A DNA stretch of 64,000 nucleotides from Spirogloea muscicola. Taxonomy: Eukaryota; Streptophyta; Zygnematophyceae; Spirogloeales; Spirogloeaceae. The notes under the pieces were generated by a model. The model saw only the letters and a list, made by a program, of their open reading frames with translations. It was not told the origin of the DNA and did no database searches. Positions 41,225-55,300 of this stretch are shown in pieces. The stretch is taken from contig WELB01000131.1 of assembly GCA_009602725.1 (NCBI GenBank), positions 266,641 to 330,640 of the forward strand, given 5' to 3'. Every line of letters starts with the position of its first letter. Positions within the stretch are counted from its first letter, which is position 1. A program made the translations under genes and the position numbers.

Positions 41225-42112
41225 TGCAAATTCTTGCAGGGCCTGCACTTACTGGCAAACACCATCTTGGCATACTACACCATCTCGTACATTGTTGTAT
41301 ATGGAGCTCTTGTTGTGAAGCTAGTCAACCTTGCCGATTGAGTTACTCGCACCGTTCATTCAAAGTGGTGATTAAGTCTAGCATTCTTGCAATTGTTGTG
41401 CGTTCACCTGCCCAATTGTTAGTCAAGTGTTGCTGTCCGAGCAACTTTGTGTGCAACTCGGTCATGGTTTGCCGGTATCCACCATGCGCAAGATATGGCC
41501 CCACGCAGGCATGGTGGAGCCAGCTTTGCGGCGAAGAGCACCGACTGAGAAGCTCCTTTCAACATCTGAACATCGGGATGGTAGCGCCTGGAAGTAAGAC
41601 TTAGTGCAATATGTTGACCTCGGGGCGTTCAACAGGCACGGTGGTGCTATGGACCTAAGTCAGCGTGTGAGACAGGCGATGTTGGCAAACCGCCATGACT
41701 TGACAATCGGTTTGGCAGCCCCCCAGTGGGTGCTCTCCTGGTCTTCCCATTACCCTCGCCTCTTAGTCCTTGCCTACAGGACTTACCTGACGACACGTCC
41801 GCCAGTCTGTCTCAATCAACACCAAGTACAAGGCTGGGAGTGGGGAGCTACTCTTTCACATCATCCTGAGAATTGAAAGCCCACCTTTCTGTTGGCGACA
41901 GCCAGACCTTGCCAGGCCGTTGTTACATGCTTGCTGTGCCCATGTCAATTTGAAGGTCCAGAATTTACTGCGAGCCAGAATTGAATGCCTTCTGTCCATG
42001 CCAGCATAGATGCTATGTGGCTGGCAAGCGTAAGCGCGGAGCCTGTTGTGTGAAGCCACAGAAGCTCCAACTTCGACTCGCAAATGCAGCAGCGCAAGTG
42101 CTTGTGTCTGCT
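41225..42112. other. Intergenic between convergent proteasome beta-2 and CNOT11
   Basis: About 890 bases. Open stretches exist but show no family similarity or splice pattern I can support. Confidence 0.45.
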
Positions 42113-45591
<3,479 letters not shown>

Positions 45592-46249
45592 GAGGGCCGC
45601 CGCTGACGCCGTCAGGCCACGAATTGGTCGCTAGCAACGTCCGCATTTGGCTCCAGCAGCGGCGGCAGTGGCGGCAGCAGCGGCAGCGGCGGCATGGGGG
45701 GCGCTGACCTGCAGGAGGAGGACGTAGGAGCAGGAGGCGCGGAAGCGCGCGTCGGTGCCAGCCGGGAAGGCCGCGGCGGCGGCGGCAGCGGCGGCCTCGA
45801 GCGGCGTGCCGNGCGCCGCCGCCGCCGCCGCCGCGCGGCGAGGCCCAGAGGGCCCGGCTACTGCGGTAGGGTTTGCGGTGCCAGGGCCAATCCGGAGGTT
45901 TGGGCTTTTGCCGGCGACATGGCGGCCGCTGCCACATAGAGTCCGTCGCTCCAGCAGCGGCCCCCCAGGAGGCAGCGGCGCGGGGCTGCAGCTGCAGGCG
46001 AGTGACGAGTGCCGTCGGAGCTCAAGGCCTCAGCCGTCTCGGCGTCGCCGTCCCGTCGCCGAGGACGCCATGGCCCAGCCGCCGCCGCCGCCCGTACGCT
46101 GCGCTCGGCCAACATTCAGAGAGGCCTTGGCAGATGACCAGTCTCTCTTGACGAGCGCGGCACGTTTTCCGTTCAGCATTGCTGCATAATCTGCGATGCA
46201 TACACCCCAACGAATGCACACCTAGCCACCGTCTTCATGTTAAGCTCCC
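45592..46249. promoter_or_regulatory. Shared bidirectional promoter region of CNOT11 and IPMK
   Basis: About 660 bases between divergent ATGs, with GGC-rich runs (45660-45840) and a single N at 45812. No clear motif was identified. Confidence 0.45.
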
Positions 46250-48674
46250 ATGCCACCCGCACGACACGAGTCCTGTGACAGTGCTCATGTTGGGCCCAGT
46301 CTGCCACGTCGCCGGCTGCAGAACCTCAGGCCGTCTGCTCACCAAGTGTCTGGCCACCGCTTTGAAGGTAATGACCGGCACTCAGCGTCTCCACCTTGGT
46401 CACGTCGTGCTCTGAGGAACAGGCAAGCAGAGGCTTGCTTGCCTGCTCACTGCTCGAGAGCCCTTGACGCGCAAAAGAGCTGCCAATGTGCTCTACGTCA
46501 TGAACATCTGCGGCGACCAGGCGTAAGGGTCTGATTCAGGCTTTGAGTGTGCGTAAGGACAGTCAACTATCGAGCAGTTCTGTGGCAGTGTAAATTCGCA
46601 CTCCCGATAGACACTGTCTGCTAGTGCTGTATGACCTCATATGTTGATCCTGTTCCGGCGGCTGTCAGAGGGGCGAAGAGGGTCGCTCGTCGACGAAAGC
46701 GGCAGGTTCTACAAGCCGCTGCAGGGAGGTGAAAGGGGTGACCAGGAGACGAGCTTCTATGAGAAGATCCAGGCGGACGAGAGCGTCCCAAAGAACATTC
46801 TGGCTTACTTTCCGCGGTACTATGGGACGGTCGTTGTGAACGCAGAGGATGGCAGCGGACCTTGCAATATCCCCTCTGCGCTGCCCTCTTCACGTTGAGA
46901 GCACCAGTAGCCATTGGTCACTTTACTTACTGAAGATTCGCTGCAGGTAGTGAACAGAGGCATCTGAAAGTGCTGCTCCACGATAGTCAGTGAGAAGGCT
47001 CTCTTGAGAATATATGACCTAGCTCTCGTGACTCAAAGGGGCATACCTTACGTTTATATACCTTGACTTCGTACACAGCATGCAGTCCTTGAGAACCTGA
47101 CACACGGGTACAAGCACCCAGCTGTGGCTGACATCAAGGTGGGAGCTCTTTCACCAGCACATTCATGTCGCTGCACATACGTCTGCCTGTACTCTGGTCA
47201 CAAGCTTTGAGCTCAGGAAGACCTGGCATGCTGAGGATTTCTGATTGTCAAATGCTTGGGTCACGATTGGCATGATCCTCAAGATGGGGGCGCGCACTTG
47301 GCACGAGGGAGCGAGTGAGTCCTACATTGCCAAGTGCAAGTGAGTTGAAAGACAAGCCTTTCCATGGCTTCCCATCAAGTCTATTTGTCTGTCTGCTTGT
47401 CTTCAATTACAAGCCTTTACATGGCTTCACATCAAGTCTGTCTGTCGGTCTGCTTATAGCTAGCATAGCATTGCAGGTCGCATGCATCAGTAACCATCTC
47501 ATCAGAGGACTTCAACGATCTCTGAGCTCCACCTATTGAGTTTCGGCAGAGAGAAAGATTCCTCGACCACGTCAAGCGAGTTGGGCTTCAGGATAGGGGG
47601 CATGCAGGTGCATGTCGCATTCGAGCAGTCACAGCACTCTGCTTTTACAGAGAGGAAATATATAATAGAGCATTGGGACATGTGATGTAATATCTGTTTG
47701 GGAGGGAACCTACTGTCTGCCACCCCAGTATACATGCAAGGTCTCCTGAAATACTTGGACTTGGTGTCCTTCTCCCTGCAGCGCCAAAATGTTAATTGTA
47801 AAAGCAAAGCTTTTAGTCTACTTGTCACCGACTCTTGGCAACTGTGGGCCTGGCTCTGATCTTGTTTACACTCAGGTCTACAATGAGAGACAGGGGACCA
47901 CGTGGCGCGCAGACCGGAAGTGGTGTAAAAATATAAAAGCAAGCGAGATGCACTCGGTACTTCTCAGATTCGTGTCGTCTGACTGTGGACAAGACGAGGC
48001 TCCGTTTGATGGCAAGCACGCTCCGTTTGATGGCAAGCACGCAAGTGAGGTATATGTTGAGGTGGTGGCGAAGCTGCAAGAGCTCAAGAGCTGGTTAGCA
48101 CTTTCTCGCCTTGGACTGACAGATGAACTTTGTAACTCTCCTTTCTTGACTCCAATAGTATACCTCGTTCTAGACTTGAATGCACATTCTACATGGCTGG
48201 GACAGCACTTGTTGCTGCTGTAGATCTTTAGAAGTATGCATTAGGATGCGGAAGAGCACTTTGACCGCTTGCGCACCTGGCAAGCATTCTTACATTATGG
48301 AGTCTGCATCCGCGCACCAAAGTTTGTGCCCTGTCTTGGGTAGGGACAGTGCTTCGCTTGTGGTTAGATTCACAAAGTTATGTTGCCCGTGCTTGTCAAA
48401 CAGCAAGTCCTGATTACTGCATCTTATGATTGTGGACAGGTTTGAAGTGCAGCAGAGCTACCAATTCTACTCAGCATCAGTGCTCTTCATTTATGAAGGA
48501 GGCGACCTGAAGGCCGAGGAAGGCACGAACAGCAGCACCGAGCAGGCCCGGAAGCTCAGCACACGTCTTGTGGATTTTGCCCATGTGACATACAATGACC
48601 AGAAGGACGAGAATTTCCTCCGTGCTATTCAGGCACTCATTGCACACCTGTCACTGTTGATCACCTCTGCTTAG
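46250..48674 (+). CDS. IPK2: Inositol polyphosphate multikinase (IPMK/IPK2 type)
   Basis: Kinase phosphorylating inositol tr/tetrakisphosphates toward IP5, feeding inositol phosphate signalling. Exons: 46250-46367, 46669 to about 46855, 47086-47138, 47284-47339, 47550-47607, 47876-48093 and 48440-48674. Motifs: HQVSGHRFE, DESGRFYKPLQGGERGDQE, the family PxxxDxKxG as PAVADIK then MG across a splice, TTSSELGFRIGGMQ, VYNERQG, SVLFIYEG and the metal-binding LVDFAHV. The join after exon 2 is unclear: the expected strand before LENLTHGY is missing, so a small exon between 46856 and 47085 may be unread. A perfect 21-base tandem duplication inside exon 6 (47999-48040) repeats the peptide APFDGKH in frame. 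An intron (47354-47457) has a roughly 56-base tandem repeat. Confidence 0.91.
47354..47457 (+). repeat. Intronic tandem repeat (two units)
   Basis: Two copies about 56 bases apart of ACAAGCCTTTCCATGGCTTC (second copy with A for C) followed by ATCAAGTCT and a TGTCTGTC-rich piece, inside an IPMK intron. Confidence 0.85.
47999..48040 (+). repeat. Perfect in-frame 21-base tandem duplication in IPMK
   Basis: The 21-base unit GCTCCGTTTGATGG..AGCAC occurs twice head to tail with no difference, adding seven residues (APFDGKH) to the protein. Confidence 0.97.
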
Positions 48675-49691
48675 AGGAGTGTCTATGCACATCATTTCTG
48701 TCATTATCATTGCCAATTAACATCGATTGAATGTAACAAATGTCAAAGGCTTCCCAGTTATACCAGCCCTCGCCAACTTTTGGTGGTCCATGTAGACAGA
48801 GCTCCTAGATGTCATTGCTGTCATTACGCAAGGCAGTGGCTCCACGCTTCAATATGAGGCAGGTGCAAGGCCAGCCACTCGCCCTGGAGCTCACCATCTT
48901 CAGCGCTGCTACTGTAGTCAACATATGCCGTACTTCATCCCACAACCTTTCAAACTCCTCAGTGAGTCTTGACAATGCTTCTCCAGGTACAAGTGGCAGA
49001 TGTGACATGCTTTTGACAGTAGGAAGCGAGGGACACTGAATCTTGCACAAGCAGCTTGGCATGGCATGCGTCACCGCTCTTATCACTCATCATCATCATG
49101 ATCATGCTTGCTTGCTTGATTTAGAAATACCTATGACAAAGAGAGCACTCATGACATTTTGCAGCGACAACTTTGCAAGTCGCTCATGTCATTGAGCTGC
49201 TGGAAGCATCCAGAGAGTATGCATCCGGTACTTACGCGCCTGCCAGTATTACTTGCACGCCCTGGGCGAACAATCTGTTGGCAGAGGACTTGAAGTCGAA
49301 AGAATTTCAAGCGAATATATGAATGACAAAAATTCATACCCGCTTGCTGCAAAGATTCGAAAAAGTACACCCAGTGATGCTAGAACAGCCCGGCACTGAC
49401 AATGGCAGCTCCATGTCTCCAGGTCCAGAGCAAGGGAGTCCAAGTCCAAAGCAAGGAGTCCAGACATGGCCCTGCAGGAAGGCCGCACAGCACATGAGCA
49501 ACCAGTGAGGCCTGCTCGCAACTCACCTTGGCAGGGCTGCACGGACTGCCTGTTGCACTGCAAGGAGAGCTCACGCTCGTTGCTGTCAGCACAACTTATT
49601 GCGCAAGCTTGGCTTAGTCAAGAAGTCACAATAAATCACTGACCGCGTCACGTGCAATCGTGTGAGAGCTCCCTCCCTCCATCCCACCAGC
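48675..49691. other. Intergenic between convergent IPMK and OTU6B
   Basis: About 1 kb without a recognised gene. Short internal duplication near 49415-49465 (CAGAGCAAGGGAGTC / CAAAGCAAGGAGTC). Probably 3' UTRs and spacer. Confidence 0.45.
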
Positions 49692-51611
49692 CTATGCCTC
49701 CTCAGAGTCGACTGACGGCCCTGCCTTCGCAGGCACAACTGAGTTGTAGTGCTCCCCAAGGCCGTACGCATGGCGATGGTAGGACAATCGAATTGGCGGC
49801 CGGGCTGCGACGCCCTTCCCGTAGTCCTCACCCATTTCCACCTCCGGCCCGTCGGCCGTATACACTGTTACAATGTTCAACGAGGACTCCTTGTAAGATG
49901 TACTCGCCAATCAAATTCTCTCGAAGGATTAACGTTTAGGGGTCTAGGGTTTAAGACTTAAGGGTTTAGGGGTTTAGGGTTTGCAGGCAGCCCAGACAGA
50001 TTCAGACTCCTCGTGTAGGTCAGAAGAGCACCCAGCAGCCCTCCTAATCTTTGCAGCGAAGTCGCATAATACTTATGGATCTTAACTTCTGAGATTGAGG
50101 GCTTGGGGGGTAACCCTTCGGAAGAAGGTGCGAAGCGGAGAGTGATAGTGGAGGATGTCAGTGAGGAGGTCACCAGTAATGCGCCGGTGCAGCGCGTGTG
50201 CCAGGGCGCCAAGCTCCAGCTGCCCGCCCCACGCAGCCGTGCCCTCCACGCTGCGGCAGTAGTTCTCCAGCATCTCTGTGGACTCGTCCCCATTGGCCGT
50301 GGACGACGAGTCCCGAGCGCCATCTTCTGCGACGTGACCCAGTGCCGGTCTCACGTCGCCTTACTCCCAAAGGCATGGCCAGCACCACGACCCTGCCAGC
50401 TTCCTTGCGTTACCTCCATCGAGCACCGGCGCAGCAGCAGCAAGCGAGGACCAGCAGCACTCAAGTCGCATCTGCCACACCTTGACCCAGCTCGCCGTGC
50501 ACGAACGGCACGAAGTCGTCGGGGTGCTCCCGCATGTATCCAGCGGCCAGCCTCCGCAGTGACAGGTAGTCGCCGCCGCCGGCGCTGTCGCCGCCCTCCA
50601 GGCCGAGCTGGTCTTCCACAGCGCGGTACAGGCAATGCCCGTCCGGCTTCACCTCCTTGACAGACAGACCCAAGGGCTGCGCAAGGAAGACAGCCGCCAT
50701 GACATCCGAGTCCATCAGAACACGGCATGAGCGTGCTCATTGCTGGGGTCTCACGAGCTCAGCCAGGGCGCCGCCGCCGCAACCTCCAGCTTGGACTGAA
50801 GGTGCTGGTGCTCGAGGGCCCGCTCGCTGACGATGTCGCTCTGCTCCTCGGCGATGCGCTGCTCCCGCTCCGCCTCCAGGTGCAGCTTCTTGTCCTTCCT
50901 GCAGCAGCGCCATGCAAGACTTGGCTTGTCGGTCGGCTCTGAGAGGACCACCGCCATTGCTGTTGGGGCGACTGAGCGGTCTGACAAAGGCCCGCAGCCG
51001 CAAGTTGGTGTCCATCGGTGCCGACCTCTTCTGGGCCTTGCTCACGCGGCCCTCCTCGCGGCCGCTGATGGCCGTCGTGACGCCCGCCATGGCCTTGACA
51101 ACGGCGTCCATCTCACTCTCCCGGCGCGCCGCCGCTGTCTCGCGCTCCTCCGGCGCCCCCGCAGCAGACGCCACGAAGCCTACGGAGCCGAACCCCGAGA
51201 CCACAGCCCCGCCACAGCCGCGCCTGAGCGACGCCGCGGCCGCCCGAGAGAGGCGGCGGAGCAGCCGCCGCAATGGGCGCCGAGGAGGGCCGCCGTTGCG
51301 GCAGTTCACGAAGCCCAGAAGCCCACGAAGGCTCCGCCGCAAACGGCGGCCATGGCCGCCAGGCCGGCTGGGAGGAGGGCGACGGACCGAGGGAGGCGAG
51401 CTCGGCGGCGTGGCGGGCGCGCAGCGCGGCGTCGAGGCGCGCGACCTCGTCGTCAGCGGCCTTCTTCTTGGCTTTCTGCTCCGCCTTGCTGCCGCGCGCT
51501 GCGCCGCGCTTCAGCTCCACCTCCCGCCCCGCCAGCTCCCGGATCTCCCGCCTGCTTGCCCGCCACCGCCGCCGCCGCCGCCGTCGCCGCCGCCGTCAGA
51601 GCCGCGCCGCC
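49692..51611 (-). CDS. OTU-domain deubiquitinase, OTU6B type, 5' end in gap
   Basis: OTUD6-type cysteine deubiquitinase. From the gap inward: ELKRGAARGSKAEQ and KKKAADDEVARLDAAL (N-terminal basic coiled region), SGREEGRVSKAQKR ending at 51026, KDKKLHLEAEREQRIAEEQ (50784-50898), the catalytic exon PLGLSVKEVKPDGHCLYRAV (50481-50676), then MLENYCRSVEGTAAWGGQLE (start 50326), and the last exon with LSYHRHAYGLGEHYNSVV ending at 49692. The catalytic Asp, Cys (DGHC) and His (GEHYN) are all visible. The border before the last exon is uncertain. The intron there carries a telomere-like stretch at 49928-49984. The start codon is hidden in the N run. Confidence 0.92.
49928..49984 (+). repeat. Interstitial telomere-like repeat in OTU6B intron
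   Basis: TTTAGGGGTCTAGGG and three further TTTAGGG-like units, one perfect GTTTAGGGTTT, within about 55 bases, on the strand opposite to OTU6B. Confidence 0.75.
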
Positions 51612-52362
51612 NNNNNNNNNNNNNNNNNNNNNNNNNNNNNNNNNNNNNNNNNNNNNNNNNNNNNNNNNNNNNNNNNNNNNNNNNNNNNNNNNNNNNNNNN
51701 NNNNNNNNNNNNNNNNNNNNNNNNNNNNNNNNNNNNNNNNNNNNNNNNNNNNNNNNNNNNNNNNNNNNNNNNNNNNNNNNNNNNNNNNNNNNNNNNNNNN
51801 NNNNNNNNNNNNNNNNNNNNNNNNNNNNNNNNNNNNNNNNNNNNNNNNNNNNNNNNNNNNNNNNNNNNNNNNNNNNNNNNNNNNNNNNNNNNNNNNNNNN
51901 NNNNNNNNNNNNNNNNNNNNNNNNNNNNNNNNNNNNNNNNNNNNNNNNNNNNNNNNNNNNNNNNNNNNNNNNNNNNNNNNNNNNNNNNNNNNNNNNNNNN
52001 NNNNNNNNNNNNNNNNNNNNNNNNNNNNNNNNNNNNNNNNNNNNNNNNNNNNNNNNNNNNNNNNNNNNNNNNNNNNNNNNNNNNNNNNNNNNNNNNNNNN
52101 NNNNNNNNNNNNNNNNNNNNNNNNNNNNNNNNNNNNNNNNNNNNNNNNNNNNNNNNNNNNNNNNNNNNNNNNNNNNNNNNNNNNNNNNNNNNNNNNNNNN
52201 NNNNNNNNNNNNNNNNNNNNNNNNNNNNNNNNNNNNNNNNNNNNNNNNNNNNNNNNNNNNNNNNNNNNNNNNNNNNNNNNNNNNNNNNNNNNNNNNNNNN
52301 NNNNNNNNNNNNNNNNNNNNNNNNNNNNNNNNNNNNNNNNNNNNNNNNNNNNNNNNNNNNNN
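51612..52362. other. Assembly gap (751 N) between OTU6B and RAD4
   Basis: A run of N flanked by GCC/CGC-rich sequence. It covers the first exons and the shared promoter of two divergent genes. Confidence 0.99.
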
Positions 52363-55300
52363 CGCCACCGCCGGTCCGATCTCCGGCCCCGCTCTCGCCG
52401 CGGCCCTCGCCGGCGCCGCCAGCGCCGCCGGCGCCTCGCCGTCGTCGAGCTCCAGCGCTGGCATCCGCGCCCTGACCGGGGGTTCGTCTTGGCCCAGGCC
52501 GGACGCCGCAAGAGGAAGGGGCCGCGGGACTCCGACTACGGCCTGCTCTCGCAGCACCCGAGTGGCCACGCCGCGCAGCCGGCTGCGTCCAAGGCCTTCG
52601 TCGGAGACGTCGTGTGCGGGGCGCCGGCGCAGAGCGCAAAGAGCCTCGAGGAACCCATTGGCACAGTCACAGCAGACGGGCTGGCGCTGCCGGGCAGTGG
52701 CAGAGCGCTCGACGTTGAAAACGGCGGAGGGGAGAGCGCTGACGAGGCCGAGCTGTGGACCGGCAGGGCCTCGCGGGAAGACGAGCTAGACGGAGCCGAG
52801 AGGCAAGCTGCTGAAGTGGACCCCAAGTGCGGCAGTGGGAGCAAGGTTGCAGAGGGAGGTGGCGGCAGTGGCAGCGAGGACGGGGACTGGTGCTGGATCG
52901 ACGGCAGCGCTGAAGGCCAGGCTCAGAGCGGTGCTGCGGCGGCCGGAGGCGTCCCCGGTGGCTCTCACCGAGGTGGGGACCTGGTGTGGGACGGGCAGCT
53001 CTCGATCCCTGCCGATGGCTGCGAGGCTGAAGGAGCGCCGAAGGGCAAGCGGCGGCCTGGCAAGGCTTCTCTCCGACGAGCCAATGCGCTGGACAAGGTG
53101 TGGCCGGTTGCTGGGTTCTGGCCAAGCTCTCAGGATCAGCGTTTAAGTCTTAGCTGCAGACTTCAAGAAGGGCTTACGGAAAGGAGTACTGGCTAAAACT
53201 GCGAGCCTAAAGTGATGCATTGCAGCTCAATTACGGGTTAAGGTTTAGGATTTTGGGGGGTTTACGGTTTCGAGTTTAGGGGTTTAGGGTTCTGATTTGG
53301 TGCTGGGTCACTTTGCATCCTCCATCATTGAGACGGCATCTGCACATGCTCCACATGGTCACGGCATGTCGGCCATGACTACTCTAAGTCCACCAACTCG
53401 GAAAGATTCGGACAAATGGTCTCACCTCATTCGGTCTGCAGGAGTATGCTGTCATGGTGCACAAGGCGCACCTGCTCTGCCTGCTGGCAAGGGCCATCCA
53501 TGCTGAGGACCTTTGCAGCGATCCCCTGTTGCAGGTATGGGTGCCTGACTGAGGTTCTCAATAAGAGGGTGTTGTTTGCAGTTTGGACCTTATTCTAAAG
53601 TGTACCACATAGATGCTATGCTTTGATCCTACAAGCTGACCCTGAGATCCTGCTTATATTGCCGACAATAATGGCAGGTTGAACAAAGTCAGTCAAACCA
53701 TGCAATCAGGCCCTTGCCTGCCATCTTGAGATTTGCAGATGACGTGCTTGCTTAGAATGTAGTGCTTGCTATAATTGTCGCAGCAAGAGGCAGCTATGCA
53801 CAAGTCAATGCTGTTTCTTGACCAGGAATCGCATCTAGAGGCTAGCAAATGATCGTTCAATCATGTAGGGGTTACTTAAGCTTTAGGTAAATGCGCTGCA
53901 GCGCTCCTGTGACAAAGCATGACTCTCCTGCCCCTGACGGACGCTGCTGGGCACGTGTCGGCAGGCCTCGCTGCTGTCCCTGCTGCCAGCAAGCGCTGCG
54001 CCTGCTTGCACCAACTTGAGCTGCCTGCGAGCTGAACTCCTCCGACCGCTTGTCGCTTGGGTGAGGCACGCTTGGCTCATCGGCGCTCCCCAGGTTGCAT
54101 GCTTGACCTCAAGAGTTGCACACTGATCTGGTCGCGCCACCGGCAGCACGTCCTTCGTCGAGCCAAGACTTGTCTACTACCGCTTGCTGCTACTTTCAGG
54201 ATTTTCCGGTGTACTCATTTGCTGCTGACCTTCCTCGCGTACTTTCCTTCTCCTGCAGGTCCAGCTAACGTTTAGAGTGGAGCCCACCTCCCTGGACGGC
54301 CAGTCGTTGGACTCCCACGGCCTCACGGAAGCTGCTGCCAGCAAGTCGGGGACGGCAGAAGAGGCAAGTAACTGGACCCCCGCTCTGTCGAAGTCCTCCT
54401 CACCAACAGGGACTTGGTATAGGGTGTAAGATTGAGCCAAGGCTGGACTGCTAGTGCGTCGCAGAAGTAGAAACTCAGATTCCACACAAGCTAGGTATGA
54501 AGCGTTAGATGATGATCAAGAATGTCAAGTAGACAGTCAACTGTCTTGCCGGTCCTTCTGGAACTTAACCGTGTTCTCGGCACACTTCATTGGTAGTCAA
54601 GTACTTGTGAGGCCGCAGTAGTTTGCAATCTCACCTTGCGGCCATTCGCCTCCTTGCCTCCCTGCCTCCCACCAAGACCAGGTTGCAGCAATCACAGTCG
54701 CTATCTGCCGCTCCCTGGGCCTAACAACAAGGTCAGGCAGCCCCCTGCCAGCCTTCTCCATGCACAGCACATTTTCTTCCATGAAATTTATCATGCAATC
54801 TATTACCGTCAAGCTGCCTAGAGTGCACAAATTGAAATTGCTGACCGTGTAACTTACACATTGTGCCTTGCCTGCTGCTGTGGGCCTATGCCTGGCATCA
54901 CCTCGTCTCTGTCGTCTAGGTACATATGTGCACTGGATGTGGTGCCGCTGAAGCCGGACGCCGACTCGCTGGAGGCCTCCGAGGGCTGGGACGGGGAGAC
55001 GAGGAGCGAGTCGCCAATCTCCGAGGCAGTGCTGCGGAGCAGGGTGGCCGCCACCGGCCTTGGGAGGGCGCTGGCAAGGCTGCTGCCTCTGTCGAGAGCC
55101 TCCCAAGCATTACAAGCATCAGACTCGTCGCCAGCAATGCCCCCGCCATCCCAGGGTCGCATGCCGAGCCCGAATGGCAGTCGCCGTCATCGTCACAGCT
55201 GGCCAGCGACGGCAAGGGACCCAAGTAGCAGTAGCAAGGGCTTGGCTGCTCCTCCGCCCGAGGTGCTGGAGGATGGACTCGTCTCTGAGGAGGCAAGGCC

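Noticed and set aside
50833-53196. 787-codon frame crossing the N run
   Set aside because: It exists only because N is read as open. The left half is antisense to OTU6B and the right half is the first visible RAD4 exon.
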